This document shows, piece by piece, positions 15,534-25,040 of a stretch of DNA of 34,519 nt; position 1 is the first letter of the stretch, and each line of letters starts with the position of its first letter. The stretch is from Candidatus Omnitrophota bacterium (GTDB lineage: Bacteria; Omnitrophota; Gorgyraeia; B26-G9), in assembly GCA_016213925.1 (NCBI GenBank), contig JACQZH010000041.1, forward strand, positions 38,833 to 73,351, read 5' to 3'. The translations under genes and the position numbers were made by a program. Under the pieces are notes generated by a model. It was not told the origin of the DNA. It worked only from the letters and a program-made list of their open reading frames with translations, and searched no databases.

Positions 15534-17369
15534 ATGAATTCCTTTAGTTTGCGTTTGATAGTATTTTTTTTAGGAGTTGTGGTTTTTGCGTTTTGTTTTG
15601 CGGCAGAGAGCCGGATTTTCGCGCAGGAAGATACTTATATCCAGGAACTGCGCGGCCATTGCGAAGGATTTATAAAAGAAAACAACTTTACGCAGCTCTT
15701 TGATTATTTGGACAGCCTGGCACAAGACCATGTAAAACCGGAATATATTTTTTACCAGAAATATTATAGTGTCAAGGGCAAATCATTATACCTTGATTAT
15801 CTTGAAATGAATGAGGACTGGGCGCAGTTCTATGAGCAGCTTCATGTTTTTGACAATCAGATAATCGAGACTGCGGAAATTTATGTTAATACGTATCCTT
15901 TAAACGGCCAGGTTATTGATTTGCAGTATCTGCTGTGGAGAGCTTATTTACGTGAAGAAGGGCAAGAAACAACGGAAATTGCTTTTGGCAAGCTTGTGGA
16001 TATGGTGATTTTTTATACGCAGGAAAATAATGATATTGCCAAGTTCAAGGAGATTGTTGAGCTTATAAGCCGGGAAAAAAGCGGGGATTTTTTGGCTCAA
16101 ATGTTTGCCGAATACAGAGATTATCTTGAGAATGAAGATACCGACCCTTCTTTGATTTCCCAGTTTGCCGGGATAGCGGATAGTTATTTAGATGACGGTA
16201 ACTCGGAAGTTGCTTCGCTAATTTATAACCAGTACGTAGAGATTATATGCAAACGTTTTTCTGTCCAGGATGCGTATCTTAAGCTGAAAATTATCGCGGA
16301 TAAGTTCAGGCATTATGGGTTTTTCAGCGCGAAAGATCCTGGCTTGGCAGAGTTAATATATGAAAAAATAAAAGGGCTTATAGGTAATGAATCACTTAAA
16401 GAAGAAGATGTTTTAGCGCGCGGTTATAATTTTGAATGTGAAGGCAATTATGCGAAGGCGGATGAAGAATACAGAGCTTTCGCGGAAAATTTCAAGGAAA
16501 ACAGGTTTTTACCTGAAATATACACCCGTTTGGGGATAATTAATCTGTATTATTTGGGAAATCAGGAGCAGTCGTTGAATTATTTTAAAACTGTGGCTGA
16601 AAAATACCCGGATTCTTTTTATGAGTCTTTTTGCCTTTATAGGATCGGGCTTATTTTACAGTGGAAAAAAGAGTTTGAATCGGCAGATGAATTTTATGCA
16701 AGGATAAAAAATGATGATCCTCAAATAAAGCAACTGGCTGAAAAACGCCGTGATGAAATAAAAAATAATCTGGAAATTGCCCAGGAATCACTTTATCCTT
16801 TAGAACTGCTTTATAAACAGAATAAATCTCCGTCGATAATATTAACTCTGAAAAGTATTCCGGCAAGGTGCCTGATTAATCAGCAGGTAGAATGGATTGC
16901 CAGCGCGCAGGATTATTCCGTGGGTACGGTACAGCCTTTTTTTGCTTACCAGTGGTTTGGCGATACAGGAACGAATACAGATATTGGAAGTGTAACGAAG
17001 TTCACTGCCAGCTACGCAAGTTCCGGCCCGAAACTGGTATTTTTTTCCGCGGGAAATGCGGCAGGTGAAGAGGTTGTATGCGGTGAATTATGGGTTTATG
17101 ATATCGGAGTTATTTCTCCTGCCCAAGGGCAGATATTTAAAGTAAATGAATTGGTTCTTTTTGAGGCGGGATTATTGCCTTTAAGTCCGGAGGACGGTAT
17201 TTTTCAATGGAGTTGGAAGGTTTTCCTTGAAGGAGAGGAAATATTAAGCAGCCATGCTAGAACTTTCAATTTCTCGTTTGATAAGCAGGGGAAGTATACG
17301 GTAGAAATTGAGCTTAAAGTTGAAGATAGCAGGATAAGCAAAACTATTGCTTTTGAGGTTATTGAATAG
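15534..17369 (+). CDS. Exported TPR protein with C-terminal Ig/PKD-like domains
   Basis: This 611-residue protein has a signal peptide (about 1-31, ending IFA). Residues 40-430 are helical, with clear TPR-like repeats near 300-400 (ANFECEGNYAKADEEYRAF-type and LGIINLYYLGNQEQSLNYF). Residues 430-611 look like two beta-sandwich domains of the PKD/Ig type: FAYQWFGDTG, then FQWSWKVFLEG and a closing GKYTVEIELKVED. Such proteins scaffold secretion or glycan assembly in the periplasm. It stands 20 bases before the PilZ gene and probably shares its message. There is no ribosome binding site of note at the ATG. The specific role is unknown. Confidence 0.65.
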   Translation: MNSFSLRLIVFFLGVVVFAFCFAAESRIFAQEDTYIQELRGHCEGFIKENNFTQLFDYLDSLAQDHVKPEYIFYQKYYSVKGKSLYLDYLEMNEDWAQFYEQLHVFDNQIIETAEIYVNTYPLNGQVIDLQYLLWRAYLREEGQETTEIAFGKLVDMVIFYTQENNDIAKFKEIVELISREKSGDFLAQMFAEYRDYLENEDTDPSLISQFAGIADSYLDDGNSEVASLIYNQYVEIICKRFSVQDAYLKLKIIADKFRHYGFFSAKDPGLAELIYEKIKGLIGNESLKEEDVLARGYNFECEGNYAKADEEYRAFAENFKENRFLPEIYTRLGIINLYYLGNQEQSLNYFKTVAEKYPDSFYESFCLYRIGLILQWKKEFESADEFYARIKNDDPQIKQLAEKRRDEIKNNLEIAQESLYPLELLYKQNKSPSIILTLKSIPARCLINQQVEWIASAQDYSVGTVQPFFAYQWFGDTGTNTDIGSVTKFTASYASSGPKLVFFSAGNAAGEEVVCGELWVYDIGVISPAQGQIFKVNELVLFEAGLLPLSPEDGIFQWSWKVFLEGEEILSSHARTFNFSFDKQGKYTVEIELKVEDSRISKTIAFEVIE

Positions 17370-17389
17370 GAGGATTAGAATTAAAAAGC

Positions 17390-17689
17390 ATGAAAACAGA
17401 AGAACGAAGAAAATATGTTCGTTTAAATAAGATTTATCCGATAGAATTAAAAGTTATTGATTTAAAAAATAATCCGCAAAGCAGTTTGCTCCAGGGATTT
17501 ACCCGCGATATAAGTTATAACGGTGTTTGTGTAGAGGTAAATGATTTTCAGCCAGAGTATCTTAAGTCGCTAGAGAATAACTTATCACGGATTATACTAT
17601 ACATAAATATTCCTTTTAAGCGCCAGCCGGTGAAAGCTGTTGGGCGGGTAGCATGGGCAAAAAACAACGCCGCCGAGGCAAACGCATAG
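17390..17689 (+). CDS. PilZ domain, probably the frameshifted N-terminus of the next gene
   Basis: This 99-residue PilZ domain has RxxxR at Arg7-Arg11 (RKYVR) and DxSxxG at Asp40-Gly45 (RDISYNGV), so c-di-GMP binding is likely. It stops early: after GRVAWAK the usual last strand and helix are replaced by a short tail and TAG (17687-17689). In another frame the sequence stays open from 17652 straight into the coiled-coil gene at 17703. Removing one base near 17687 would join Ala-Asn-Ala to Arg-Arg-Ser-Glu-Gln-Leu-Asp-Lys. I infer a PilZ/coiled-coil/(alpha/alpha)6 fusion broken by an insertion, real or artefactual. Confidence 0.75.
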   Translation: MKTEERRKYVRLNKIYPIELKVIDLKNNPQSSLLQGFTRDISYNGVCVEVNDFQPEYLKSLENNLSRIILYINIPFKRQPVKAVGRVAWAKNNAAEANA

Positions 17690-17702
17690 ACGCTCGGAAC
17701 AG

Positions 17703-19124
17703 TTGGATAAAATTGAGGCTGAAAAGTTTGTTATCGCGCAGATGCTTAAAAATGGCGCAAACGAAAAGGAAAAAATTAAAAATGAAATGGCTGACATTGA
17801 GAAAAGAAAATTAAAAGAGGATCGGCGGAGGAATGTGGTAAAAGTTAATAAACTGATTAAAGAAAAGGCGAATTTAGAGGAACGATTGAATGCCTTGGCT
17901 GATAAAAATGTTCAGCTTGAGGAAAAATTAGGCATGTTTGATAACGAGGAAAAGGAATTAACGGATAAACTTCAAGTAATTACCAATGAACGCCTGAAGC
18001 TGTCTGATAAAAGTATGGATTTGATGTGCCAGTGGCTTGAAAGCGCGCAAAACAATAAAACAGGATTGGTTCCTAGTTACGATAAAGATGAAGCATTGCT
18101 TGATGTGGGGTATACATATGATCAGGCTTTAAGCGTGTTTAATTTTCTTTATTTAGGGCAGGAAGAGAAAGCAAAACAAATCCTTGATTTTTTCAAAAAC
18201 AGGGCGCAAAAAGTTAATGATTGTTTTGCCAATGCTTATGATGTTGCTAATGGCGGAGTTTGTGAATACATTGTTCACAGCGGGCCTTCCATATACCTGG
18301 GGTTGGCGATGATTAAATATGAATCTATAACGCATAAACAGGAGTATCGGGAAGTGGTAAATAATATCGGCCAGTGGTTGATTGCGCTTCAGGGGCAAAG
18401 GCAGGACGGCGCTTTGCCAGGCGGCCCTGATTTCCAATGGACAAGCACAGAACAGAATATTGCCGCATATGTGTTTTTTAAGGAACTTTTTAAGATCAGC
18501 AATGACCAGCGTTATGCCGAAGCGTCAGACAAGGTTGCTTTGTGGTTAAAAGATTATGGGTATAACTGCAAGTTGAAACGTTTTAACCGCGGAAAAGATG
18601 ACCGAATGATTGCTACAGATATTATTGCTCTTAGTATTCTGGCTCTTGGCCCGGAAAAACTGCAGCAGATGGGCGTAGATATAGAAGAGCTGGTGAATTG
18701 CGTTGAGGACAATTGTAAAACAAGTATTGTTTTTGAAGGTTTATCCGGCAGAAAAACCACTGTTACCGGATACGATTTTTGCGCGCCTTCGAGTATCGGA
18801 AGAGAAGGGACTATTTCTATTGAGTGGACTAGCCAGATGATTGTTGCTTTCAGAGAACTGGCGAGATTTTATGAGAATAAAAATGATCTTTTGAAGTGCA
18901 AAAAGTATAACCTCAAGGCGGATTATTATTTGGGCGAAATGGAAAAATTATTGCTGGTCCGGACATTTTTCGGCAAAAAACAGGGCGCTGGCCTGCCTTA
19001 TTCTACTGATAGCGGAGTTCCTACAGGTCATGGCTGGCATACTCCAGACTCCAGTTCTATTTCTGCGGCTGGAACAAATTTTGCAATTTTCGCTAAAGAA
19101 GAGTATAATATCTTTAGGATTTGA
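17703..19124 (+). CDS. Coiled-coil protein with (alpha/alpha)6-barrel, glycosidase-like domain
   Basis: The visible start is TTG 17703, with no ribosome binding site, and the frame is open back to 17652. Residues 1-115 form a charged coiled coil (KEKANLEERLNALADKN). Residues 120-473 look like an (alpha/alpha)6 toroid: YTYDQALSVFNFLYLGQ, ILDFFKNRAQ, AYDVANGG, GPSIYLGLAMI, GGPDFQWTSTEQN and SSISAAGTNFAIF near the end. Acidic residues in such loops are the usual catalytic ones in this fold, but I cannot assign them or a sugar. There is no signal peptide, so it may be cytoplasmic, controlled by the PilZ domain upstream. Similar folds occur in glucan-processing enzymes; the assignment to a GH family is open. 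Confidence 0.6.
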   Translation: MDKIEAEKFVIAQMLKNGANEKEKIKNEMADIEKRKLKEDRRRNVVKVNKLIKEKANLEERLNALADKNVQLEEKLGMFDNEEKELTDKLQVITNERLKLSDKSMDLMCQWLESAQNNKTGLVPSYDKDEALLDVGYTYDQALSVFNFLYLGQEEKAKQILDFFKNRAQKVNDCFANAYDVANGGVCEYIVHSGPSIYLGLAMIKYESITHKQEYREVVNNIGQWLIALQGQRQDGALPGGPDFQWTSTEQNIAAYVFFKELFKISNDQRYAEASDKVALWLKDYGYNCKLKRFNRGKDDRMIATDIIALSILALGPEKLQQMGVDIEELVNCVEDNCKTSIVFEGLSGRKTTVTGYDFCAPSSIGREGTISIEWTSQMIVAFRELARFYENKNDLLKCKKYNLKADYYLGEMEKLLLVRTFFGKKQGAGLPYSTDSGVPTGHGWHTPDSSSISAAGTNFAIFAKEEYNIFRI

Positions 19125-19236
19125 TTAAGGCAGAGAATTAAACCAAGGATGGTTAATTATTGATAAAATAATTATTGCCGATCATATAAAATCAAAAAAA
19201 CAGAGCGATTATCCTGAAATTCGGGAATATTCTTTT

Positions 19237-20370
19237 TTGATTTTTGAAAATGAAGAACAAAAAAGCGTTTTTACTGATATTTTTTTTAATTTACCCCCCC
19301 TTATAAGTGGTTCGATTGCAATCTCAAAAAAATTAAAACAGAAATTTTTAGTATTTTTTATTTTAATTTCCTTTTTGGTAAAATCTATTCCAGCCATGGC
19401 TATTGAAAAGTATAACGAATATGAAGAAAAAAGGTCTTATCTATATGAAGATGATCTTACTTATGATGAGCTAGTAGAGGAAGAGCCCGCGGACGAAGAT
19501 GTTGAGTATTATGAAGAAGACTATGATGAAGACGATTACGGTAGTGAGTATGAAACGGTTGTAAAAGGCAATTATAGGTTTAATTTTGGGGCAGAGGAAG
19601 ATGATTTTATCTGGAAAGACGCGAACTATTTATTGCAGCCGGGAAGCTGGAGATATCTTTATGGAGAAAAACGGCATAATACTTATGACTTGGCTGTATT
19701 TAACCAATTAAAGATAGCGATTGACGCTCCGGTAACTGAAAAATTTTCTTTTTATACAAAAGTAGTTATTGATCCATGGTCTTTTGTCGGGAAAACGCAA
19801 AAAATCAGTTTAGCGAGCTGGTATGGCACAACAAATGCGGATGATCCGGTAGAAATACAGCTGAAATACTGGTCTAATTCCGGGCGTACTTATCCTGAAA
19901 TAGTGCGTTCGGAAAAAGGAGATTCATTCGCTTTGCCGGAAATAAAGGCTGTGGATGGCAGTACAAGCAAAACAAATAATGTATTAGGCTCCTGGGGCTC
20001 GTGGACGCACAGGGTGGATATCCCGCAACTAAAGCTAGATACTGAATTCAAGCCGCTGCGGGCTTTGTGGTTTGACTATAAGGAAGATGAATACCGGGCG
20101 ATATTGTTTTTATACGCGCAGGATAATATAGCAATGTATACCGATGATCCTTTATGGCTTGTGAATAATCATATTGTCTGGGAACCCAGCCCTTGGCTTA
20201 ATTCTTGGAAAGCGGGAAAACTTTATACTTCGAGCGGTTGGGAGAATGGCAGCTGGCAGCGGGATTTGTTCCTGGCGGACAGCGAAAGGAACTGGCTTAC
20301 ATGCTTACATTACTACGGGCTTTTCGGATTGAAGGTGAAGTTGCCGGCCTTTATAATGATTTTATGGTAG
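19237..20370 (+). pseudogene. N-terminal part of an outer-membrane beta-barrel protein (frameshifted)
   Basis: The start is uncertain: TTG 19237 is used here, but the frame is open further upstream and no ribosome binding site is seen. A long hydrophobic segment ending PAMA (about residues 35-52) resembles a signal sequence with an odd 30-residue lead. After it comes a strongly acidic stretch with many Asp, Glu and Tyr, then alternating beta-strand sequence (FSFYTKVVIDPWSF, WGSWTHRVDIPQLKL). At about 20308 the conserved sequence moves to another frame, and this frame ends in nonsense at 20370. One missing base explains it. Homopolymers (C7, T8) near 19280-19300 could also hide a frame error at the start. 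Confidence 0.6.
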
Positions 20371-21605
20371 CTGCGCCGATAGATCCTTGGCAGGATTATG
20401 ATACAATGAACAATATCCCTTTTGCCTGGCGGACGAAAAAAGAGGTAACAGATAGATGGATGCTTGGCACAGTATATGCCAGCCGTTTGGGATTTAACGA
20501 GGCCAGTGCCGATGCTTTTGATTATGCTTTTCGGGTAGATACATCGGTTGAGTTTAATGAATATCATACGATTAAACTTGAAAGCGCGGTTTCTGAAACA
20601 GGGCATAATCTTAATAACCAGAATTTTAAGACGCGCAGTGACGATAGCGCTTATAGGGTGGTTATTGCAAGTGATATGGATCCTTTTGATCTCAAAGTTA
20701 ATTCAAATATTGCGTATACTTATATGGGAAGTGATTTTTACAGCCCCTTAAGCAATTATTCTTATACCCGAGATGATATTTCCTGGGGCAGGCATATATC
20801 TTTTTATTCGCGCAGCCAGGAAGAGGAGAATTACCGCGTTGGAAATAGTATTGACGCGAACAGGAAAGTTTCTGCTGTTGATATTAACTTAGGAGAGTTC
20901 GAAGGAATTAATACCTATTTTAATATTAGGAATGTAAACAGGGCTACTGACGATAAATTTATTGAAAATATTGTGCGTAATGAAACACGATACCAGGTAA
21001 GCGATAATCTTTTGACAAAGTTTTTGTTTTTATTCCATAACCGGGAAAAAACAGATTTTGGAGTAAGCCAGGACACAGCTTCTTTTTCCGCGGCTTTTAT
21101 TTACGATTTTACTGATTGGGTTACTTTGCAGCAGATGGTTGAGCGTACTAATGAGTATCCGGGGTTTCCGGATGGATTATATGACTGGCTTACAATGAAT
21201 CCAAATCCTCCGTATCCGTATTTTAACATCGCACAGACGCGGGTAGTTATGGTTCCCGCGGACTGGATTGAACTTGCCATGACTCATACATATAATGAAT
21301 TTAAATACGCGGCAACGTTAGATGATTTTATGAACCACAGCGGGATTGAATTCACTTACTGGTTAAATGATTATTTCAGCTTGATGGGGGTGTACCGTTA
21401 TACTAAAGTAGCGGATTTCCTTAGTTCAGGAAAAGTTCTCGGCCATCATAATATGTATTTTGATTTAATTTATAACGCAACTGACGATTCCAGCCTAAAA
21501 TTACAATTTGGCGCTCTTGGCAATTATATTGAAGGGCTTGGCTGGCAGAGTTCTGTTTTGGATACGCAGCATATAGTGCGTTTTCTATACGAAGGAGAAT
21601 TTTAA
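20205..21605 (+). pseudogene. C-terminal part of the same outer-membrane beta-barrel protein
   Basis: True coding in this frame seems to begin near 20308 (LTLLRAFRIEGEVAGLYND), directly continuing SERNWLT of the other frame; the part 20205-20308 is a shadow. The rest is a series of beta-hairpins with alternating aromatic residues (FKYAATLDDFMNHSGIEFTY, YFSLMGVYRYTKV) and ends FLYEGEF. A C-terminal Phe is the recognition signal for the outer-membrane insertion machinery. It may be a porin or a glycan export channel; context (PilZ/glycosidase upstream) favours carbohydrate traffic. Its TAA overlaps the next ATG by one base. Confidence 0.7.
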
Positions 21606-22363
21606 TGCGAGAGAACTGCCGCAGATTAATCTTGCAGTCAGTCCTGTATAGCGGTGTGCTCTATGAACGGAAAAAAGAAAAAGGTACGGCAAGGGGATTC
21701 ACATTAATTGAGCTTTTGGTGACAATGGGTATCCTTGCTTTGCTGGTAGTTATATTGAACAGCGTATTTACGGTTTCTTTGCGCGGCTGGCGCAAATCGG
21801 ATAATCTTATGTGCGCGGCAGCTACGGCCAGAATAGTGTTAGAAAGAATGTCCAGGGAGATTTCCTCGGCAATAGTAAAATCATCGGACAGTTTTTATTA
21901 TTGCGTTGGTTTTGACGCTACTTCGCCAAGCGGATGGAAAACAGATAGTATCGGTGACGAATTTTTTTTTATTGCCAAGCTTAAGCCGGATAATAGTGAC
22001 GGATCAGATCTGTGCGAAGCAGGGTATTGGCTTGACGGACGGGCAACTGCTGAATCAAGAGATGATGTTTTAAGAAGGTTTTATGTTACTAATAGCAGTG
22101 GGACCGTAAGTTTTGACTATAATTTTTCAACTCCGGCAGGTAAGTCTAATAGTGATGAATTTTCGGAAAGCATAACCGGCTTGCGGTTTGATTTTTATGA
22201 TAAGAACAATAATGTTTTTTCTTCCTGGGATTCCCGCGTTAAAGCCGGGCCTCCGGCAAAAATCAAAATAACAATTACCGTTGAAGAAGGAAAAGGTTCA
22301 GCAGTTTCCAATCCTGATTTTATCAGTAAGGATTTCAGCACTTTTATTTCGTTCCCGCAATAA
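21605..22363 (+). CDS. Type II/IV pseudopilin, PilW/GspJ-like
   Basis: This 252-residue protein overlaps the stop of the barrel gene by one base (TAATG), so it is translationally coupled. The prepilin peptidase site is clear: basic leader ending ARG, then FTLIELLVTMGILALL with Glu at +5. The leader is long (about 31 residues). The helix continues to a mature domain of minor-pseudopilin type (ARIVLERMSREISSA, ITGLRFDFYD). Minor pseudopilins of the PilW/GspJ class start pilus or pseudopilus assembly. The other pilus genes are not in this window. Confidence 0.82.
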   Translation: MRENCRRLILQSVLYSGVLYERKKEKGTARGFTLIELLVTMGILALLVVILNSVFTVSLRGWRKSDNLMCAAATARIVLERMSREISSAIVKSSDSFYYCVGFDATSPSGWKTDSIGDEFFFIAKLKPDNSDGSDLCEAGYWLDGRATAESRDDVLRRFYVTNSSGTVSFDYNFSTPAGKSNSDEFSESITGLRFDFYDKNNNVFSSWDSRVKAGPPAKIKITITVEEGKGSAVSNPDFISKDFSTFISFPQ

Positions 22364-22719
22364 AATTAAAAAATTAATAGTATCTATAACTCGGTTTAAA
22401 TTAATTGGTTATGAGAAATAACGTAATATGCTTTTTCCTTGCGACAATCAATTCTGTTTACGTTGACAATTTAAGCTGGTTCTGATATATTATAGTTATC
22501 TTATTCGGTAATCTAACCAGCTATGATTTCATGAAGTTGCGGAAAAGAATGTTGTAATTTTAAACAATTCCGGTTGGCTTTAGCAATAGCCGATTAAAAA
22601 GATAATCAAATAGACTATGAATGGTGTTTTAAAGCGGTAAAATCCTATGTATCCCTGCCTTAATTTTTGAGCTGTTTCGATTTCTATAACGGGACTTAAT
22701 GTTGCTTTTTTGAATTTTT
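22364..22719. other. Spacer with promoter before the polysaccharide locus
   Basis: There is no gene here. It holds a strong promoter at 22463-22491, then about 220 bases of leader with only weak hairpins (for example GGCT/AGCC near 22573-22591). I looked for the JUMPStart/ops element often found before polysaccharide operons and did not find it. Confidence 0.6.
22463..22491 (+). promoter_or_regulatory. Promoter for the polysaccharide operon
   Basis: A perfect TTGACA (22463-22468), 17 bases, and TATATT (22486-22491) preceded by TGA, the same build as the site at 8521. The next start codon is at 22720, so the leader is about 220 bases long. Confidence 0.65.
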
Positions 22720-23748
22720 ATGGTAAATAAAATGCAGTTACATAGTAGTATTTTTAGCTTAATCGCGTTTGCTTTATGTTATGTATTTATTCCGGTTTTT
22801 GGAAAGGTTGCCTGGAAATACGGGTTAGTTACAAATATTACTGCCCATAAGATTGACAAAAGACAGATACCGTTTTTGGGCGGAATCGCAATGTTTTCAG
22901 TGGTTTTTCTGCTTCTAATTTGGGCTTATCAATTTTTCCCGCATTTTGAGGATAAAAACCAAGTTTTATTTTTCTTGCTTTCGGCAGGCTGTATTGTGCT
23001 TTTCGGTTTAATCGATGATGTGAAAGAACTTTCTCCTTGGGCAAAACTTACAGGACAATTTATTGCTGGAGGGCTTGCCGTAATTTTAGTGACTAATACA
23101 CAGGTCATTTATTTTAACGGTTTTGTTAATGCCGGAATGAGTGTATTTTGGATAATAATTGTTGCTAATGCATTTAATTTACTTGATATAATGGACGGGT
23201 TATCAGGAAGTATTGCCTTGGTCAATAGCCTGACTTTTTTTATTTTTGGCTGTTTGACGGGTAATTGCTTTGTGATTTTGGTCAGCGTTATTTTAGCCGG
23301 AGTATTAATCGCTTTCTTACGTTATAATTTGCCTTCTGCAAAGGTATTTATGGGAGATGCAGGAAGCCAGTTTTTGGGTTTTTCTCAAGCAGTATTGGCG
23401 GTTTCGTTAAGTTATGCTTCAAAAGGAAGTGAAGTTGGGTTAGTTATTCCGCTGGTTATTCTTTCTATTCCTCTTTTCGATATGTTTTTTGTGATTTTGA
23501 TGCGCTTAAAGCAGAAAAAATCAGTATTACAAAAAAGCAATGACCATTTTGTGTTTAGGATGCTTCAAGACGGCATGTCTAAAGGCGTAATTCTTACTGT
23601 AATGGTTTTACTTACGATTATTACCAATATAGCGGCATTGCTTATTTATTGCGTCAGTAATAAATCCGGGATAATAATATTTGCTGTGCTTATGGTTGCG
23701 TTATTTTTATACGGCAGCAGACTAAGTAAGGTTGAAATAAACTCATGA
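22720..23748 (+). CDS. Polyprenyl-phosphate GlcNAc-1-phosphate transferase family protein (WecA/TagO-like)
   Basis: This 342-residue membrane protein has about ten to eleven hydrophobic segments. Family motifs are in order: Asp99-Asp100 (GLIDDVKE), Asn150/Asn153 and Asp156/Asp159 (NAFNLLDIMDG), GDAGS (212-216) and a His in the last cytoplasmic loop (NDHFVFRML). These bind Mg2+, the UDP-sugar and the lipid. The enzyme moves a sugar-1-phosphate from UDP-sugar to undecaprenyl phosphate and starts glycan assembly at the inner face of the inner membrane. The specificity (GlcNAc or another N-acetylhexosamine) cannot be read. MraY is less likely, as no murein genes are near. It overlaps the next gene by four bases (ATGA). 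Confidence 0.88.
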   Translation: MVNKMQLHSSIFSLIAFALCYVFIPVFGKVAWKYGLVTNITAHKIDKRQIPFLGGIAMFSVVFLLLIWAYQFFPHFEDKNQVLFFLLSAGCIVLFGLIDDVKELSPWAKLTGQFIAGGLAVILVTNTQVIYFNGFVNAGMSVFWIIIVANAFNLLDIMDGLSGSIALVNSLTFFIFGCLTGNCFVILVSVILAGVLIAFLRYNLPSAKVFMGDAGSQFLGFSQAVLAVSLSYASKGSEVGLVIPLVILSIPLFDMFFVILMRLKQKKSVLQKSNDHFVFRMLQDGMSKGVILTVMVLLTIITNIAALLIYCVSNKSGIIIFAVLMVALFLYGSRLSKVEINS

Positions 23749-25040
23749 ATAAAAAAGTGATAATTCTCGGAGCGGGCTTGGCTGGATTGAGCGCAGCATA
23801 CCATAATAGCAATGGCGCGTGTGTGTATGAACAAAACCAAGAGATAGGAGGCCTTGCCAGAAGTTCCCGGATTAATGGTTTTATTTTTGACTATGATGGG
23901 CATTTATTGCATTTTAAAACGAGTTATGTTAAAAAGCTTATCAATAAGCTGATCCCGGGATTGCTGCTTAAACATAAGCGTGATGCCTGGATTTTCTCGC
24001 ACGAGGTGTATACTAGGTATCCTTTCCAAGCGAATACTTTCGGGCTGCCAGCGCAAATAGTTAAAGAGTGTATCATGGGCATGGCTAATACTGAAACCGG
24101 CGCAGATTCTGATAACGGCGCGATGGATTTAAAAAGCTGGATGATTAAAAATTTCGGGACAGGAATTACAAAGCATTTTCTTTATCCTTATAATCATAAA
24201 TTTTGGACACTCCCTCCGGAAGAACTTATCTCTGATTGGACAAAGGGTTATGTGCCTACAGTTAAGTTCAAAGATGTTTTAGACGGAGCGTTTACCTTGA
24301 AGACAAAGCCTTTAGGGTACAATAGTGAGTTTTGGTATCCGAGACAGGGAGGGATTGAGCAGGTTCCGCAGGCTTTTGCGCGCAGGATAAAAAACATAAA
24401 AACTAACTGTAAACTTAAAGCGGTTGATATAAACAAGAAAAGGCTTTATTTTGAAAATGGAGAAACCGATGATTATGATTGTCTTGTCAGCACGATTGCA
24501 CTGGTTGAATTAAAAAGAATGATCATATCTAGTTTGCCGGCAATAATAAAAGAAGCATTTTCGCGTTTGAAGTTCATTTCAATTTATAATTTAAATCTCG
24601 GTATAAACAGGGATGCTGTTTCAAAGCGGCACTGGATTTATTTCCCGGAAAATAAATTCTGTTTTTTTCGTGTCGGATTTCCGATGAATTTTTCAGAAGA
24701 TGCCGCCCCTCAGGGGAAAAGTTCGATGTATATCGAGATTTCATACTCAGAGTTTGCTTCTTTGAAAAAAGAGAATATTGAAAAGAAGATAATCCAGGAT
24801 CTTAAAATGGCGGGGTTACTGCATAAAGACGACAAGATTATCGCCCGGCACCTTAATAACATTAAATACGGATATGTTATTTATGATAAAAATTATCATG
24901 AAAGTATTTCATTGATTAATAATTTCTTTGAAGAAAATAATATTTTTTTGTGCGGGCGGTTCGGGCGTTGGAAATATATGTCAATGGAAGATGCTATTCT
25001 TGACGGAAAACTTGTAAGCGATAAGATAGGTTTATTATGA
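23745..25040 (+). CDS. FAD-dependent oxidoreductase, UDP-galactopyranose-mutase/amine-oxidase-like
   Basis: This 431-residue protein opens with a dinucleotide-binding fold: GAGLAG (9-14) and a Glu at the end of the second strand (VYEQN), then GGLARS typical of protoporphyrinogen-oxidase-like and mutase flavoproteins. RYPFQANTFGLP and YNHKFWTLPPEEL are patterns of the group found in LPS and exopolysaccharide loci. It could be a UDP-galactopyranose mutase-like enzyme that makes a furanose donor, or a sugar oxidoreductase. It lacks a signal peptide, so it acts in the cytoplasm. It is coupled to the genes on both sides by ATGA overlaps. Confidence 0.72.
   Translation: MNKKVIILGAGLAGLSAAYHNSNGACVYEQNQEIGGLARSSRINGFIFDYDGHLLHFKTSYVKKLINKLIPGLLLKHKRDAWIFSHEVYTRYPFQANTFGLPAQIVKECIMGMANTETGADSDNGAMDLKSWMIKNFGTGITKHFLYPYNHKFWTLPPEELISDWTKGYVPTVKFKDVLDGAFTLKTKPLGYNSEFWYPRQGGIEQVPQAFARRIKNIKTNCKLKAVDINKKRLYFENGETDDYDCLVSTIALVELKRMIISSLPAIIKEAFSRLKFISIYNLNLGINRDAVSKRHWIYFPENKFCFFRVGFPMNFSEDAAPQGKSSMYIEISYSEFASLKKENIEKKIIQDLKMAGLLHKDDKIIARHLNNIKYGYVIYDKNYHESISLINNFFEENNIFLCGRFGRWKYMSMEDAILDGKLVSDKIGLL

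Noticed and set aside
20300-20315. Programmed frameshift in the outer-membrane protein
   Set aside because: No slippery heptamer and no downstream pseudoknot that I can see; a lost base is simpler.
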